Positions 1-7,901 are shown, counted from the first letter of the stretch. The stretch is DNA of 47,429 nt from Candidatus Jettenia ecosi (GCA_005524015.1 SULG01000019.1:1-47429), one strand, 5' to 3'. The notes: a model not told the origin generated them from the letters alone. Numbers and translations: made by a program.

Positions 1-57
1 GTTGTTTTTTGTACTACACTACTATATGGTCTGACTTCTATAATACATGATAATACG

Positions 58-90
58 TAAACAAATCCTCTATAAAAGGGGATTTGTTTA
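58..90 (-). terminator. Strong hairpin downstream of the pyruvate-kinase-like gene
   Basis: Arms 58-68 and 80-90 are perfectly complementary over 11 bp. Two more pairs (T69 with G79 as a wobble, C70 with G78) extend the stem to 13 bp around the loop TATAAAA. It lies 25 bases past the stop codon of the minus-strand gene at 115-681. A terminator or 3'-end stabilising stem is likely, but no clear U-run follows on the minus strand, so intrinsic termination is not certain. Confidence 0.5.
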
Positions 91-114
91 CTATAATCAT
101 GGTGAAGCCTCTTT

Positions 115-681
115 TTACCCCCGGGGTTTTGCAAGTATTTCAAGCACTTTGAGATCTAAGAATCTCTTTGATGCTGCTGACTTTATTATACATACCGTAT
201 CAGCTCCTCTGCCGGTTCCTGCTACGGCGACAACTTCTTCAAATTCCGGAATAAGTCCTCCATCACATGCTTCCATTACAATCTCACAACAGACCTTGAC
301 TCCTTCGCCAAAACGCCGTAATGACTGGGCAACAATTATTGTCGGGTAAAGACCATTAAATTTCTGAGTAAATGCAGTCTCGATGGAATGGGTAAGAATG
401 GTGCTGGTAAGAATCTTTCCTCCCTGCATTAAAATCTCTTCTTTATTTTCAGGTAATAACTCAAAATGATTCGGCTCTTTAAAACCAAAGGAGTGGGTTA
501 CAACGACAAAATTTATGTCTTTGCCCTTGAGTCTTTTTGCCATAGCAACGCCAGTATCTCCAACGGTTGTTGCAACAACGATATGCCTGTAACCCTCGTC
601 AATACTGGATGCCGCTATTTCTATACAGTTCCTGGTGTTTTCCTGCCCAGGTTTATCAAAGTAATAAACAGATCTCATCAT
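115..681 (-). CDS. Pyruvate kinase alpha/beta (C-terminal) domain-like protein
   Basis: This 188-residue soluble protein resembles the stand-alone version of the pyruvate kinase C-terminal alpha/beta domain. It carries the pattern of that fold: an early helix followed by HIVVATTVGDTGVAMAK, a strand with NFVVVTHSFG, and a late glycine-rich segment VAVAGTGRGADTVCII. The catalytic TIM barrel of pyruvate kinase is absent, so it is not expected to make pyruvate. In the parent enzyme this domain is regulatory, and the role of the free-standing form is not established. There are two adjacent ATG codons at the start (681 and 678) and no strong ribosome-binding site. A terminator-like hairpin follows the stop. 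The divergent neighbour is the SagB-type gene at 871. The family assignment is fairly secure; the function is unknown. Confidence 0.75.
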   Translation of the reverse strand: MMRSVYYFDKPGQENTRNCIEIAASSIDEGYRHIVVATTVGDTGVAMAKRLKGKDINFVVVTHSFGFKEPNHFELLPENKEEILMQGGKILTSTILTHSIETAFTQKFNGLYPTIIVAQSLRRFGEGVKVCCEIVMEACDGGLIPEFEEVVAVAGTGRGADTVCIIKSAASKRFLDLKVLEILAKPRG

Positions 682-870
682 AATAATATTAAAATATTTC
701 TTTCAGATTTTTATGCAGCTATGCGCTATTATTTGGGTTATAAAAAAAGATTTTATCATATAAATCTTGTAAATTGTAGAAAAAAAATCAGAAGAAATAT
801 TCATGTTTATACTCAAAAATCTTTCCATACAGGTATTGCATACACGGCACAATTCTTATACAATGCCTGA

Positions 871-2451
871 ATGAGATCTCTTCGCGAATACCATGAGGCA
901 ACAAAACATAGTTGGGAGAAACTTTATCAGAATCAGCATGTTCTTGACTGGTCAAATCAACCGGATCCTTTTCGTACCTATGCAGATTGCCCAAAAATAG
1001 ATTTGGGAAATAGCTTTGAAAAGATGCATAGCCCATTATCTTCTGTTTGGCCTTTTACTCATAATAAACCAAGGAATAACCCTGTTACGTTAAATACCTT
1101 ATCCACACTCCTGTATTATTCAATGTCCATCAGTGCATGGAAATCTTATCCAGGTGTAGAACCATGGTCGCTGAGGGTAAACCCAAGCAGTGGAGATTTG
1201 CATCCTACAGAGACACATCTTTATATTCATAACGTGAAAGATATTCCATCAGGCGCATATCATTATTTTGTGAAAGACCATCAGCTCGAGCAAAGAGTTA
1301 TCGGGGATATAGTTCCTGTTTTGTGGGAAAGGTTTGACGGTATTTCCAAAACACCTCCAATTATTATCGGGTTACATAGTATCTTTTGGCGCGAGGCATG
1401 GAAATATCAATCCAGGGCTTTACGGTACTGCTATCTTGATGCGGGACATGCAATGGCATCGATTATGGTAGCGGCACATGCGCTCGGATTTTTTGTGCTG
1501 TTCGTTGGAGCGTTCAATGATGATAGTATGCGCCAATATCTTTGTTTTGATAAGACAGATGAGCAACCACTTTTGTTTTTAGTTATAGATAGTGAGCAGC
1601 CTATTATTGGTACGAATCGGAAGGAATTTCCGGAGATTGATATAGGCGCCTCAACGTATACAAACAGGCTTTCAGGGAAAGAAGTAGATTATCCGCTTAT
1701 TCGTCTAGGACATGTGCTTACTGGTAAAAAGTACCGTATAAGTATCCCACAACAAGATGAATCGTTTGTAGAGTATCTGCCCCACATAACCGGTAAACAA
1801 GGTATGAAAATTAATACAGTAATACCGTCGATAGAATATTCACTAAAATGGACTATCAGGCATAGGAGGAGTGCTCTTGGTTTTGATGGTAAAACACCGT
1901 TATCTTTGACGGAGTTTTATTTTCTTATGCAACTTTTATGCATCTCATATAAAGCCGATTTTTTGATCCGTGAGGGGCCACCATTAGTCGTTCCCTACCT
2001 CTATATCCATCGTATAGAAGGCCTGGAAAAAGGTATATACTATCTTGACAGGGTACAAAAACGGTTACTGTTGATGTCCAGAGGTGATATGCAATATAGT
2101 GCAAAAGAACTAAGTTTAGATCAGGATATTGCCGGTGACTCGGCTTTTGCCATCAGCTTCCTGAGTAACTTTGATTATGCTATACAAGTGTATGGTGACC
2201 GGGGATATCGCTATATTCATTATGAGGCAGGATTTTTGGGACAGGCCCTATATTTAGGTGCTACAGCAATGGGATACGATGCTACTGGTATTGGCGCATT
2301 TCTTGATGATGATGTACACACCTTCCTGAAGACACCTTCAGAACAACAAGTAATATACCACTTCACCGTGGGGAAAAGGACCGATGACCCTCGCATCTCA
2401 GCACTTCCTGCCTATAACCATCTTCATGATTTCGGGGAAGACATAAAATAG
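871..2451 (+). CDS. SagB/ThcOx-type nitroreductase-fold dehydrogenase, double domain
   Basis: This 526-residue protein belongs to the SagB/ThcOx branch of the FMN-dependent nitroreductase superfamily. Members of known function oxidise azolines to azoles during peptide natural-product maturation, but many stand-alone members have no known substrate. The N-terminal block (YHEATKHSW and LDWSNQPDPF, residues 7-34) and the signature VNPSSGDLHPTETHLYI (103-119) are typical. A second nitroreductase-like half begins near residue 327 (RHRRSALGFDGKTPLSL) and runs to about 515, so the chain contains both halves of the usual FMN-binding dimer. No YcaO cyclodehydratase, precursor peptide or protease is encoded nearby, so a RiPP role is not supported by context. 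No good ribosome-binding site is visible before ATG 871. It converges on the rhodanese gene with 9 bases between them. Confidence 0.8.
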   Translation: MRSLREYHEATKHSWEKLYQNQHVLDWSNQPDPFRTYADCPKIDLGNSFEKMHSPLSSVWPFTHNKPRNNPVTLNTLSTLLYYSMSISAWKSYPGVEPWSLRVNPSSGDLHPTETHLYIHNVKDIPSGAYHYFVKDHQLEQRVIGDIVPVLWERFDGISKTPPIIIGLHSIFWREAWKYQSRALRYCYLDAGHAMASIMVAAHALGFFVLFVGAFNDDSMRQYLCFDKTDEQPLLFLVIDSEQPIIGTNRKEFPEIDIGASTYTNRLSGKEVDYPLIRLGHVLTGKKYRISIPQQDESFVEYLPHITGKQGMKINTVIPSIEYSLKWTIRHRRSALGFDGKTPLSLTEFYFLMQLLCISYKADFLIREGPPLVVPYLYIHRIEGLEKGIYYLDRVQKRLLLMSRGDMQYSAKELSLDQDIAGDSAFAISFLSNFDYAIQVYGDRGYRYIHYEAGFLGQALYLGATAMGYDATGIGAFLDDDVHTFLKTPSEQQVIYHFTVGKRTDDPRISALPAYNHLHDFGEDIK

Positions 2452-2460
2452 CGCTATCGA

Positions 2461-2901
2461 TTAATGTTTTTCTACCGGATAGCCTTCCTCCTGCCACTTG
2501 TTAATGCCGCCTTCCATGTCGTACAATTCTTTTAATCCTCTATCTTTTAATAGCTTACATGCCTTTGCACTACGTACTCCGGCTGCACAATGAACAATTA
2601 CCTTCTTATCTTTTGGAATTCTTTCGATATTTTGCTCAAGTTCCTGAATAGGAATAAGATTAGCGTTTTTTAAGTGTACCTTATCATATTCTTCCTCAGT
2701 TCGCACATCTAACACAAATATATCGTTTTCATGATCTATCAATTCCTTTGCCTGTTTAGGTGTTATATTTTTTACTTCTGTTTTTGTATCTTCTTTGTCT
2801 GCATGGAGCTCTTTAAAGATAAGGATGCCCATGATAGTATTTAAGAATAAGATCATACCTACAAACAAGCCTGTTACTCGTATACATCGTTTTATAGCCA
2901 T
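2461..2901 (-). CDS. Membrane-anchored or exported single-domain rhodanese
   Basis: This 146-residue protein starts with a basic, hydrophobic segment (about residues 5-32) that is a signal peptide or membrane anchor. A single rhodanese domain follows (about 45-145). It has the start signature VLDVRTEEEYDKVHL and an active-site loop VHCAAGVRSAK with the catalytic cysteine at residue 105, so the sulfur-accepting thiol is intact. Rhodaneses carry persulfide sulfur between thiosulfate or thiols and acceptors. The predicted location outside the cytoplasm argues against a direct handover to the adjacent MoeB/ThiF-like enzyme, even though the two genes are only 120 bases apart on the same strand. 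The ATG at 2901 is preceded by the good ribosome-binding site GAGGAAAAACC. Confidence 0.85.
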   Translation of the reverse strand: MAIKRCIRVTGLFVGMILFLNTIMGILIFKELHADKEDTKTEVKNITPKQAKELIDHENDIFVLDVRTEEEYDKVHLKNANLIPIQELEQNIERIPKDKKVIVHCAAGVRSAKACKLLKDRGLKELYDMEGGINKWQEEGYPVEKH

Positions 2902-3021
2902 ATGGTTTTTCCTCCTCTAAAATTTCTCCCGACAGTCATACCCACAGGTGAGTTTGATGGATTACTATCGAATAGTAAATAAGACTTATGCATGATAGAT
3001 ACATTCCTCCGCCGGTCTTAT

Positions 3022-3831
3022 TTAAGCATGAGTCTGACAGAATTCTTCATAATCAATAAGCTCTTTGATGGTAGCTTTATCGCTGCATACCGGACAGTTA
3101 GGATTCTTGTGTATCCTGACCTTTTTAAATTCCATATTTAATGAATCATAAATAAGCAATTTTCCCTTTAAAATCTGCCCTTTGCCAAGAATTAATTTTA
3201 CAACTTCTGTAGCCTGAATAGAACCTATTACTCCTGGCAATACGCCTAATACCCCCGCCTCCTGACAGGAGGGTACCAATCCGGGTGGAGGAGGCATTTC
3301 ATATAAACAGCGATAGCAAGGCCCATCAAAAGGTATGATTGTTGTAACCTGCCCCTCAAACCGGAAGATAGAGCCATGGGAAAGCGGTTTCTTAAGAAAA
3401 ACGCAGGCATCATTCACAAGATATCTTGTAGGGAAGTTATCGGCGCCATCGAGAATTACATCGTAATCTTTGATGATATCAAGGATATTTTCTGAATTCA
3501 AACGATCTGTATAAGGGATTACCTCTATATCGGGATTTAACGCCTCAAGGGTTTCTTTGGCAGAGATAGCTTTTGAACGGCCGACATCTTTGGTAGCATG
3601 TAAAATTTGTCGCTGCAAATTTGAATGGTCTACACAGTCACTATCTGCGATACCGATCTTTCCGACTCCTGCAGCAGCAAGATAAAACGCAGCCGGAGAG
3701 CCAAGACCCCCTGCGCCTACGAGAAATACCTTCGCCTTTAAAAGTTTCAACTGGCCCTTTCCCCCAACTTCAGGGAGTATAATGTGACGTGAGTAACGCT
3801 TTATCTGTTCTTCTGTAAATGGCGATGACAT
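3022..3831 (-). CDS. moeB: MoeB/ThiF/HesA-family sulfur-carrier adenylyltransferase
   Basis: This 269-residue E1-like enzyme adenylates the C-terminal glycine of a small ubiquitin-like sulfur carrier such as MoaD or ThiS, for molybdopterin, thiamine or cysteine synthesis. The nucleotide-binding loop GAGGLGSP is at residues 39-46. YSRHIILPEVG precedes it as in MoeB. The ATP-site DGADNFPTRYLVND follows. Two zinc-binding CxxC pairs are present, CYRC and, near the C-terminus, CPVC. No moaD or thiS gene lies in the window, so the choice between MoeB and ThiF is open; the molybdoenzyme operon at 26.9-32.3 kb makes a molybdopterin role attractive but is not proof. A minus-strand terminator-like hairpin lies in its leader (3904-3933). 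Confidence 0.85.
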   Translation of the reverse strand: MSSPFTEEQIKRYSRHIILPEVGGKGQLKLLKAKVFLVGAGGLGSPAAFYLAAAGVGKIGIADSDCVDHSNLQRQILHATKDVGRSKAISAKETLEALNPDIEVIPYTDRLNSENILDIIKDYDVILDGADNFPTRYLVNDACVFLKKPLSHGSIFRFEGQVTTIIPFDGPCYRCLYEMPPPPGLVPSCQEAGVLGVLPGVIGSIQATEVVKLILGKGQILKGKLLIYDSLNMEFKKVRIHKNPNCPVCSDKATIKELIDYEEFCQTHA

Positions 3832-3903
3832 TGTATTTTTCCTATGTATATATGAATAGTTATATACGAAATTTGTTCCTCATTGCAATGTATTTTTCCC
3901 CAT

Positions 3904-3933
3904 AAAAAAGGTCATGCACAGGGGCATGACCTT
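3904..3933 (-). terminator. Intrinsic terminator or attenuator in the leader of the moeB-like gene
   Basis: AAGGTCATGC at 3908-3917 pairs perfectly with GCATGACCTT at 3924-3933 around a six-base loop. Read on the minus strand, the stem is followed by a run of six T, the classic intrinsic-terminator layout. No minus-strand gene lies upstream of it before 4600, and the moeB-like start is only about 75 bases beyond. It could therefore be a leader attenuator, or it could protect moeB from antisense transcription. No anti-terminator partner or recognised aptamer was found. Confidence 0.55.
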
Positions 3934-4152
3934 AATTTCTGCAAGAATCCTCATTTTGTTCAAGATACTATTTTGAGAGAATAATGACCGAATACTCATT
4001 GGCTATATACAATTACGAGAAACTTAATGTCTTATTATAGCAGACAATATTTTACGATTCAATAAATTTTAGTCATTGTCTTATCATTTGTCAGGACAGG
4101 AACTTTTCTCTTTTTCATTGTAAAGGTGTAACATCAGAATTAAAAAATTTAA
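3934..4152. other. AT-rich intergenic stretch, nothing recognised
   Basis: This lies between the moeB leader hairpin and the riboswitch promoter. It is AT-rich, with no credible reading frame. I looked on the minus strand for a molybdenum-cofactor riboswitch because of the adjacent moeB-like gene and did not recognise one. Confidence 0.4.
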
Positions 4153-4181
4153 TTGACATAAAATATTGTACATGTTATAAA
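4153..4181 (+). promoter_or_regulatory. Consensus sigma-70-type promoter for the riboswitch transcript
   Basis: TTGACA at 4153-4158 is separated by exactly 17 bases from TATAAA at 4176-4181, with a TGT extended -10 element directly before it. Transcription would begin near 4188, about ten bases before the first helix of the riboswitch aptamer. The spacing and position make this a strong call. Confidence 0.75.
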
Positions 4182-4197
4182 GCAGACGCTTAAAGAG

Positions 4198-4360
4198 AAA
4201 ACATTGTGACAAAGGCAAACCTTGAGTGATCAGGGGGCGCAAAGTAAAGGATCTTGTAACCGTGGACAGTGTTCGTGAACAGTGTCAGTATACATAACAG
4301 ATACTCACGCGCATAACTGGCACGATAGAAATAAGATGGCCTTGCTACCGAAAATGTCTT
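4198..4360 (+). ncRNA. Cyclic-di-GMP class I (GEMM-I) riboswitch aptamer
   Basis: The conserved landmarks of GEMM-I occur in order. GGCAAACC is at 4214-4221. A stem CCTTGA/TCAGGG follows, capped by the GNRA tetraloop GTGA (4226-4229). The invariant GCGCAAAG is at 4237-4244. Its helix begins GGATCTT (4249-4255) and returns as AAGATGGCC (4333-4341), and the 3' signature TTGCTACCGA ends the core. The closing helix pairs ACATT (4201-4205) with AATGT (4353-4357). The variable arm is unusually long, about 75 bases, and contains its own nested hairpins. The family controls transcription or translation in response to c-di-GMP; a one-base variant class senses 3',3'-cGAMP, and I cannot settle selectivity by eye. 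A terminator follows at 4384 and the controlled gene starts at 4605. Confidence 0.82.
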
Positions 4361-4383
4361 ACAAATTTACTATGAGAAGATAT

Positions 4384-4429
4384 AGCCTTACTTTAGAACA
4401 TGTTTTCGGAAGTAAGGCTTTTTATTTTT
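4384..4429 (+). terminator. Intrinsic terminator, the likely riboswitch expression platform
   Basis: AGCCTTACTT at 4384-4393 pairs perfectly with AAGTAAGGCT at 4410-4419 and is followed by TTTTTATTTTT. It sits about 25 bases after the aptamer and about 175 bases before the first downstream gene. That is the position expected for a transcription switch. An anti-terminator pairing with the aptamer's 3' strand was not worked out. Confidence 0.8.
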
Positions 4430-4604
4430 CTGATAGTAGCAAAAAGATCGCATCCATCTTTATCATCCGTGGAACGAAGAGTATCGCTTTTTCATGGGCG
4501 GGAGATTCTTCACTCTGCTCCGAATGACTGCCAAACTTCACCTTGCTAACGATTATCAATAGTTAAAAATCCTGAAACCAGAGAAAAGCCTTACAGAGAA
4601 TTTG

Positions 4605-5633
4605 ATGCATATAGAAAATCATAAAATACCTTTTACGATATTTCTCCTGTTGCTTCACCTTAGTTTATTCTGTATCCTTTTTTTTTACCCGTATTCAGCA
4701 CAAGCTCAGCAAGAGGTTATACCATTGAAAGTTGCATGGAAAGAGCAACGTCTCAGTGTAATCGCAGAGAAGGCTCCGCTCTCAGACATACTTTACCAGA
4801 TCTCCCGCCAGACACGAATAGAAATTCATGGTTCAGAGCGTCTTCAAGAGCCAGTGAGTATCTGCTTTTCCGGACTTACCCTCCATGAGAGCTTAAAAAA
4901 ACTTCTGGCCCATATAAATTACGCTATTTTTATGAAAGCAGCTTCTTATGGTGAAATATTACCAACCCGCCTGCTGATCATAGGACACCGGCATGTTTCG
5001 TCCTTAGAGTTTATCGTTTTTCAGGGGGATGAGAAATCGGAAGGTGAGCTTTTCTATAATAATCTTCAGGGTCTCGACCTCAACACGCGTCTTATAAAGA
5101 TTCAAGAACTCTTAGAAATAAATCATCCGCATATAGAGGATATTCTTTACTCGGCAACGAGAGATTCAGATCCCTTAATCAGAGAGATTGCATATAAACA
5201 GCTTCATGAAAGGGGCTATAGAAGCGTTGCCGGTTTACTTCTCAACGACAGCAGAAGCTCAAACGCTGATATTCGCAAAACAGCTATTTCGTTACTGGGA
5301 GAACTGTTTGGTTCAGGTGAATTATTTGGCTCAAATGCAATGGAAATATTAAAAGATGCAACGGAAGATGATAATACTGATATACGGCATATGGCATTCA
5401 GCCAGCTATCTCATCTGGCTGCTCAGGATGGATTATCTATTTTAAGGGAGAGATTAACTCATCCTGATCCTGAAATAAGGATAATGGCAATAGAGGCAAT
5501 GACATCCAAAGGCGAAGAATTTGCCCTTGAAGCAGCAAGAGTAGTTCTCCACGATAACGATGAATTAGTGCGTAGCAAGGCAGAAGGGCTTATGTATGAG
5601 TTAGAGGCAAGAAAGGAGGTAAGAGAAGAATAA
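4605..5633 (+). CDS. Exported protein with STN-like domain and HEAT repeats
   Basis: The protein has about 342 residues. A hydrophobic segment (about residues 9-34) is a signal peptide or anchor ending in YSAQA. Residues about 45-120 resemble the short N-terminal (STN) domain of secretins and TonB receptors (LSVIAEKAPLSDILYQISRQTRIEI, then LTLHESLKKLLAHINYAIFM). The remainder is alpha-helical HEAT-like repeats, with successive DSDPLIREIAYKQL, SNADIRKTAISLLGEL, NTDIRHMAFSQL, DPEIRIMAIEAM and DELVRSKAEGLM units. This is a scaffold or binding architecture with no catalytic motif. A TTG lies directly before the ATG chosen here. It is the first gene after the c-di-GMP riboswitch and terminator and is followed closely by the subtilase, so the two are probably co-regulated. 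The function is unknown. Confidence 0.75.
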   Translation: MHIENHKIPFTIFLLLLHLSLFCILFFYPYSAQAQQEVIPLKVAWKEQRLSVIAEKAPLSDILYQISRQTRIEIHGSERLQEPVSICFSGLTLHESLKKLLAHINYAIFMKAASYGEILPTRLLIIGHRHVSSLEFIVFQGDEKSEGELFYNNLQGLDLNTRLIKIQELLEINHPHIEDILYSATRDSDPLIREIAYKQLHERGYRSVAGLLLNDSRSSNADIRKTAISLLGELFGSGELFGSNAMEILKDATEDDNTDIRHMAFSQLSHLAAQDGLSILRERLTHPDPEIRIMAIEAMTSKGEEFALEAARVVLHDNDELVRSKAEGLMYELEARKEVREE

Positions 5634-5709
5634 CATACGTATAAGCGAATAGAGTTCTGTGGTTGTAATGATGTTTATCATGAAAACAATAGAGAAAAGG
5701 AGGGGTTGT

Positions 5710-7827
5710 ATGAGAGGAAAGGTTTTTTTATCCGTTATGTTTGTCCTATCTATGGTATTGTCCAATTCGATAGGCGTAATGGCAGATGAAACACAGAATA
5801 AAAAACTCGGATACGGTTTTGAGCCTGGGCTGGTTGCCGGGAAAGACTATGTTGCAGGTCAGTTGATCGTTGGGATCAAAGAAGGCATGAGCACGCTTGC
5901 TATTTTCAAGGTAGCTAATACATCAGGGGGCAAACTGGTAAAGAAAATGGGGAAGGTTGCCATTCTGTTAGAGTTCTCATCCGAAGAAGCAGTAAAGGAT
6001 GCTGCTCATTCCCTTGTTAAACTTCCCAATGTATCGTTTGTTGAAAGAAACGGTTTTATGAGCATTCCGCCCAGGCCGCTTCTTCCTGATATAAAAGGAC
6101 AGAGGAATAAAGGATTCCTGAATAAAAATACTATCCCTGGCGACATGAATTCTCAATCCGTATCTGCCGATGCAGGAACCGGATACAAGATGAACCCTCA
6201 ATCCGTATCTGCCGATGCGGGAACCGGATACCAGTGGCATCTTACCGTAATAAGAAAGACATCTGCGCTTGGAACGCTCTCTGCTGCACCGCCAACCGTT
6301 GCAGTAATTGATACCGGTGTGGATTATACCCATCCCGATCTTTCCGGTAAGGTCTTTTTAGGGAAAAACTGTGTTGAAAATAATTTCGACCCTTACGATG
6401 ATCATGGGCATGGTACTCATGTGGCAGGGATTATTGCGGCAAAGGCCGGTAACGGTCAGTATGGAGAAGGAGTAAGTCCGAATTCTAAAATATTAGCCGT
6501 GAAGGTTCTTTCAGCCAGTGGATCTGGCACTTTTTTCGATGTTGCAGAAGGTATGAAATACGCAAGAACAGCGGTTACAACACCTCCTACAAAAGTGATA
6601 AATATGAGCCTTGGAGGTCCTGCCAGCGCGCTCGTTGCTGCTGAGGTGCTTGCTATCAAAAATGCAGGAAAAGTGCTTGTAGCGGCTGCCGGTAATTCTA
6701 ATACTACCACTCCTTCATATCCTGGAGGTGATGTGAATACTGCCCTTCGTGTTATGGCTACGGAAGAGAACGATTCCAGGGCGTGGTTTTCAAACTTCAG
6801 CCCATCTGCAACCCCAGGCCAATATAATATTGCGGCGCCTGGATGGGAAATATTATCAACGACTCCTGCGGCAGGATATGCGCCTATGTCAGGTACTTCT
6901 ATGGCATCACCGGTAGTGGCCGGGGCAGCCGCCCTTGTATGGGGACAGTTGCCGGCCCTTACGCGGGATGGCTTAGTCGCGAGGCTTGTAACGAACGGAA
7001 AATTGATAAGCAAGGGTTTTGCCGTTAGAACCCGAAGGGTCGATGTGCGTCAGGCGATACTCGGTACTACTGAGAGAGCTATCGTGGGAAGGATACTTGA
7101 CCCGGTTACCGGCAAGGCGCCTAGTTCTCCTCTTGCTCCCGCAAGTGCCAGATTATTCTCGGGAGTTACACCGCTAGCGCTTGATTTAACGAACAGTGGT
7201 GGTTCCTATGAGATGACAGGGCTTGGAACAGGCACGAGTAGAATACTGAAAGGAGATAAGGGTGGATATCCAAATGCAATGGTAAGAAACAATATTACTA
7301 TTGCTTCGGTAGCAGGACCATACACAGACGCCCTTCCCAAATCAAGGGCAACCGGGAATGCTACGATTACCATTGACTGGTCGACTGTGCAGCCTATACT
7401 GGATACTACGGGTTGTATCGATGGCTGCAATGGTTGGGAATTTGATCTTTGGGTGAGATTGCCAAATGGATCGTATGTCTATTGGGGTAACCCAGGAGAT
7501 TTCATGACTTCACCGTTTGTTGGATGGCCTCGTGATTCATTTGCGGATTATGAGCCTCTGGAAACGACTGTCATTGGAAACTCGGCATCGAACGGAGTTT
7601 ATAAGGTATTTGTCGATAAGTATCCTTATACGACATACTTCAGTCCATCATGGACTGGCTCGCAAATGTCTGCCCAGGTATATAACGGTGCAACCTCCAT
7701 TGGAACGTTGTATAGTCCGCCCATAAGTTGCGGAACGAATAGATTCTGGCATATTGGTAATTTAACAAAAAGTGGAACTTCCTATGCCTGGACAAATATT
7801 AATATTTGCACAAATACCATACCGTAA
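5710..7827 (+). CDS. Secreted subtilisin-like (S8) serine protease
   Basis: This is a roughly 705-residue secreted protease. The ATG at 5710 is chosen because GGAGGGG stands just before it and a signal peptide follows at once (MRGKVFLSVMFVLSMVLS...). An I9-type propeptide region (VAGQLIVGIKEGMS, about residues 48-115) is followed by the S8 domain. The catalytic Asp is at about 201 (VAVIDTGVDYTHPDLSG), His at 234 (HGHGTHVAG), oxyanion Asn at 329 (VAAAGNSN) and Ser at 397 (MSGTSMASP); all are intact. The C-terminal 250 residues look like beta-sandwich domains: a carboxypeptidase-regulatory-like section beginning VGRILDPVTGK, then a section with two cysteine pairs. A 15-residue tandem duplication lies between propeptide and catalytic domain. 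It probably shares the riboswitch-controlled transcript with the STN/HEAT protein. Confidence 0.9.
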   Translation: MRGKVFLSVMFVLSMVLSNSIGVMADETQNKKLGYGFEPGLVAGKDYVAGQLIVGIKEGMSTLAIFKVANTSGGKLVKKMGKVAILLEFSSEEAVKDAAHSLVKLPNVSFVERNGFMSIPPRPLLPDIKGQRNKGFLNKNTIPGDMNSQSVSADAGTGYKMNPQSVSADAGTGYQWHLTVIRKTSALGTLSAAPPTVAVIDTGVDYTHPDLSGKVFLGKNCVENNFDPYDDHGHGTHVAGIIAAKAGNGQYGEGVSPNSKILAVKVLSASGSGTFFDVAEGMKYARTAVTTPPTKVINMSLGGPASALVAAEVLAIKNAGKVLVAAAGNSNTTTPSYPGGDVNTALRVMATEENDSRAWFSNFSPSATPGQYNIAAPGWEILSTTPAAGYAPMSGTSMASPVVAGAAALVWGQLPALTRDGLVARLVTNGKLISKGFAVRTRRVDVRQAILGTTERAIVGRILDPVTGKAPSSPLAPASARLFSGVTPLALDLTNSGGSYEMTGLGTGTSRILKGDKGGYPNAMVRNNITIASVAGPYTDALPKSRATGNATITIDWSTVQPILDTTGCIDGCNGWEFDLWVRLPNGSYVYWGNPGDFMTSPFVGWPRDSFADYEPLETTVIGNSASNGVYKVFVDKYPYTTYFSPSWTGSQMSAQVYNGATSIGTLYSPPISCGTNRFWHIGNLTKSGTSYAWTNINICTNTIP
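6146..6235 (+). repeat. 45-bp in-frame tandem duplication inside the protease gene
   Basis: Units 6146-6190 and 6191-6235 differ at only four bases. They encode MNSQSVSADAGTGYK and MNPQSVSADAGTGYQ. They lie in the linker between the propeptide and the protease domain, where autocleavage would be expected. The high identity indicates a recent duplication. Confidence 0.9.
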
Positions 7828-7852
7828 AGTTTATTAAGTCTTATTGATGAAA

Positions 7853-7901
7853 AAGGGAAAGGATTACGGCATAAAAGCTAGCCGTAATCCTTTTCCCTCT
7901 T
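7853..7901 (+). terminator. Terminator of the riboswitch-protease operon
   Basis: Arm 7855-7870 pairs with 7881-7897, with a single bulged T, giving a 16-bp stem that starts GGGAAAGGATTACGGC. It lies just after the protease stop codon at 7827. A T-rich run follows on the plus strand. A-rich sequence on the other side suggests it could also work in the minus direction. Confidence 0.75.

Noticed and set aside
3934-4150. Possible molybdenum-cofactor riboswitch upstream of the moeB-like gene
   Set aside because: The minus strand shows none of the conserved blocks that I know for that RNA.
4282-4527. 81-codon plus-strand frame
   Set aside because: It runs through the riboswitch arm, aptamer 3' strand and terminator stem; its sequence has no protein-like pattern and no ribosome-binding site.
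6456-7013. 185-codon minus-strand frame opposite the protease
   Set aside because: A long antisense shadow of the high-scoring subtilase domain, whose catalytic triad lies on the plus strand.
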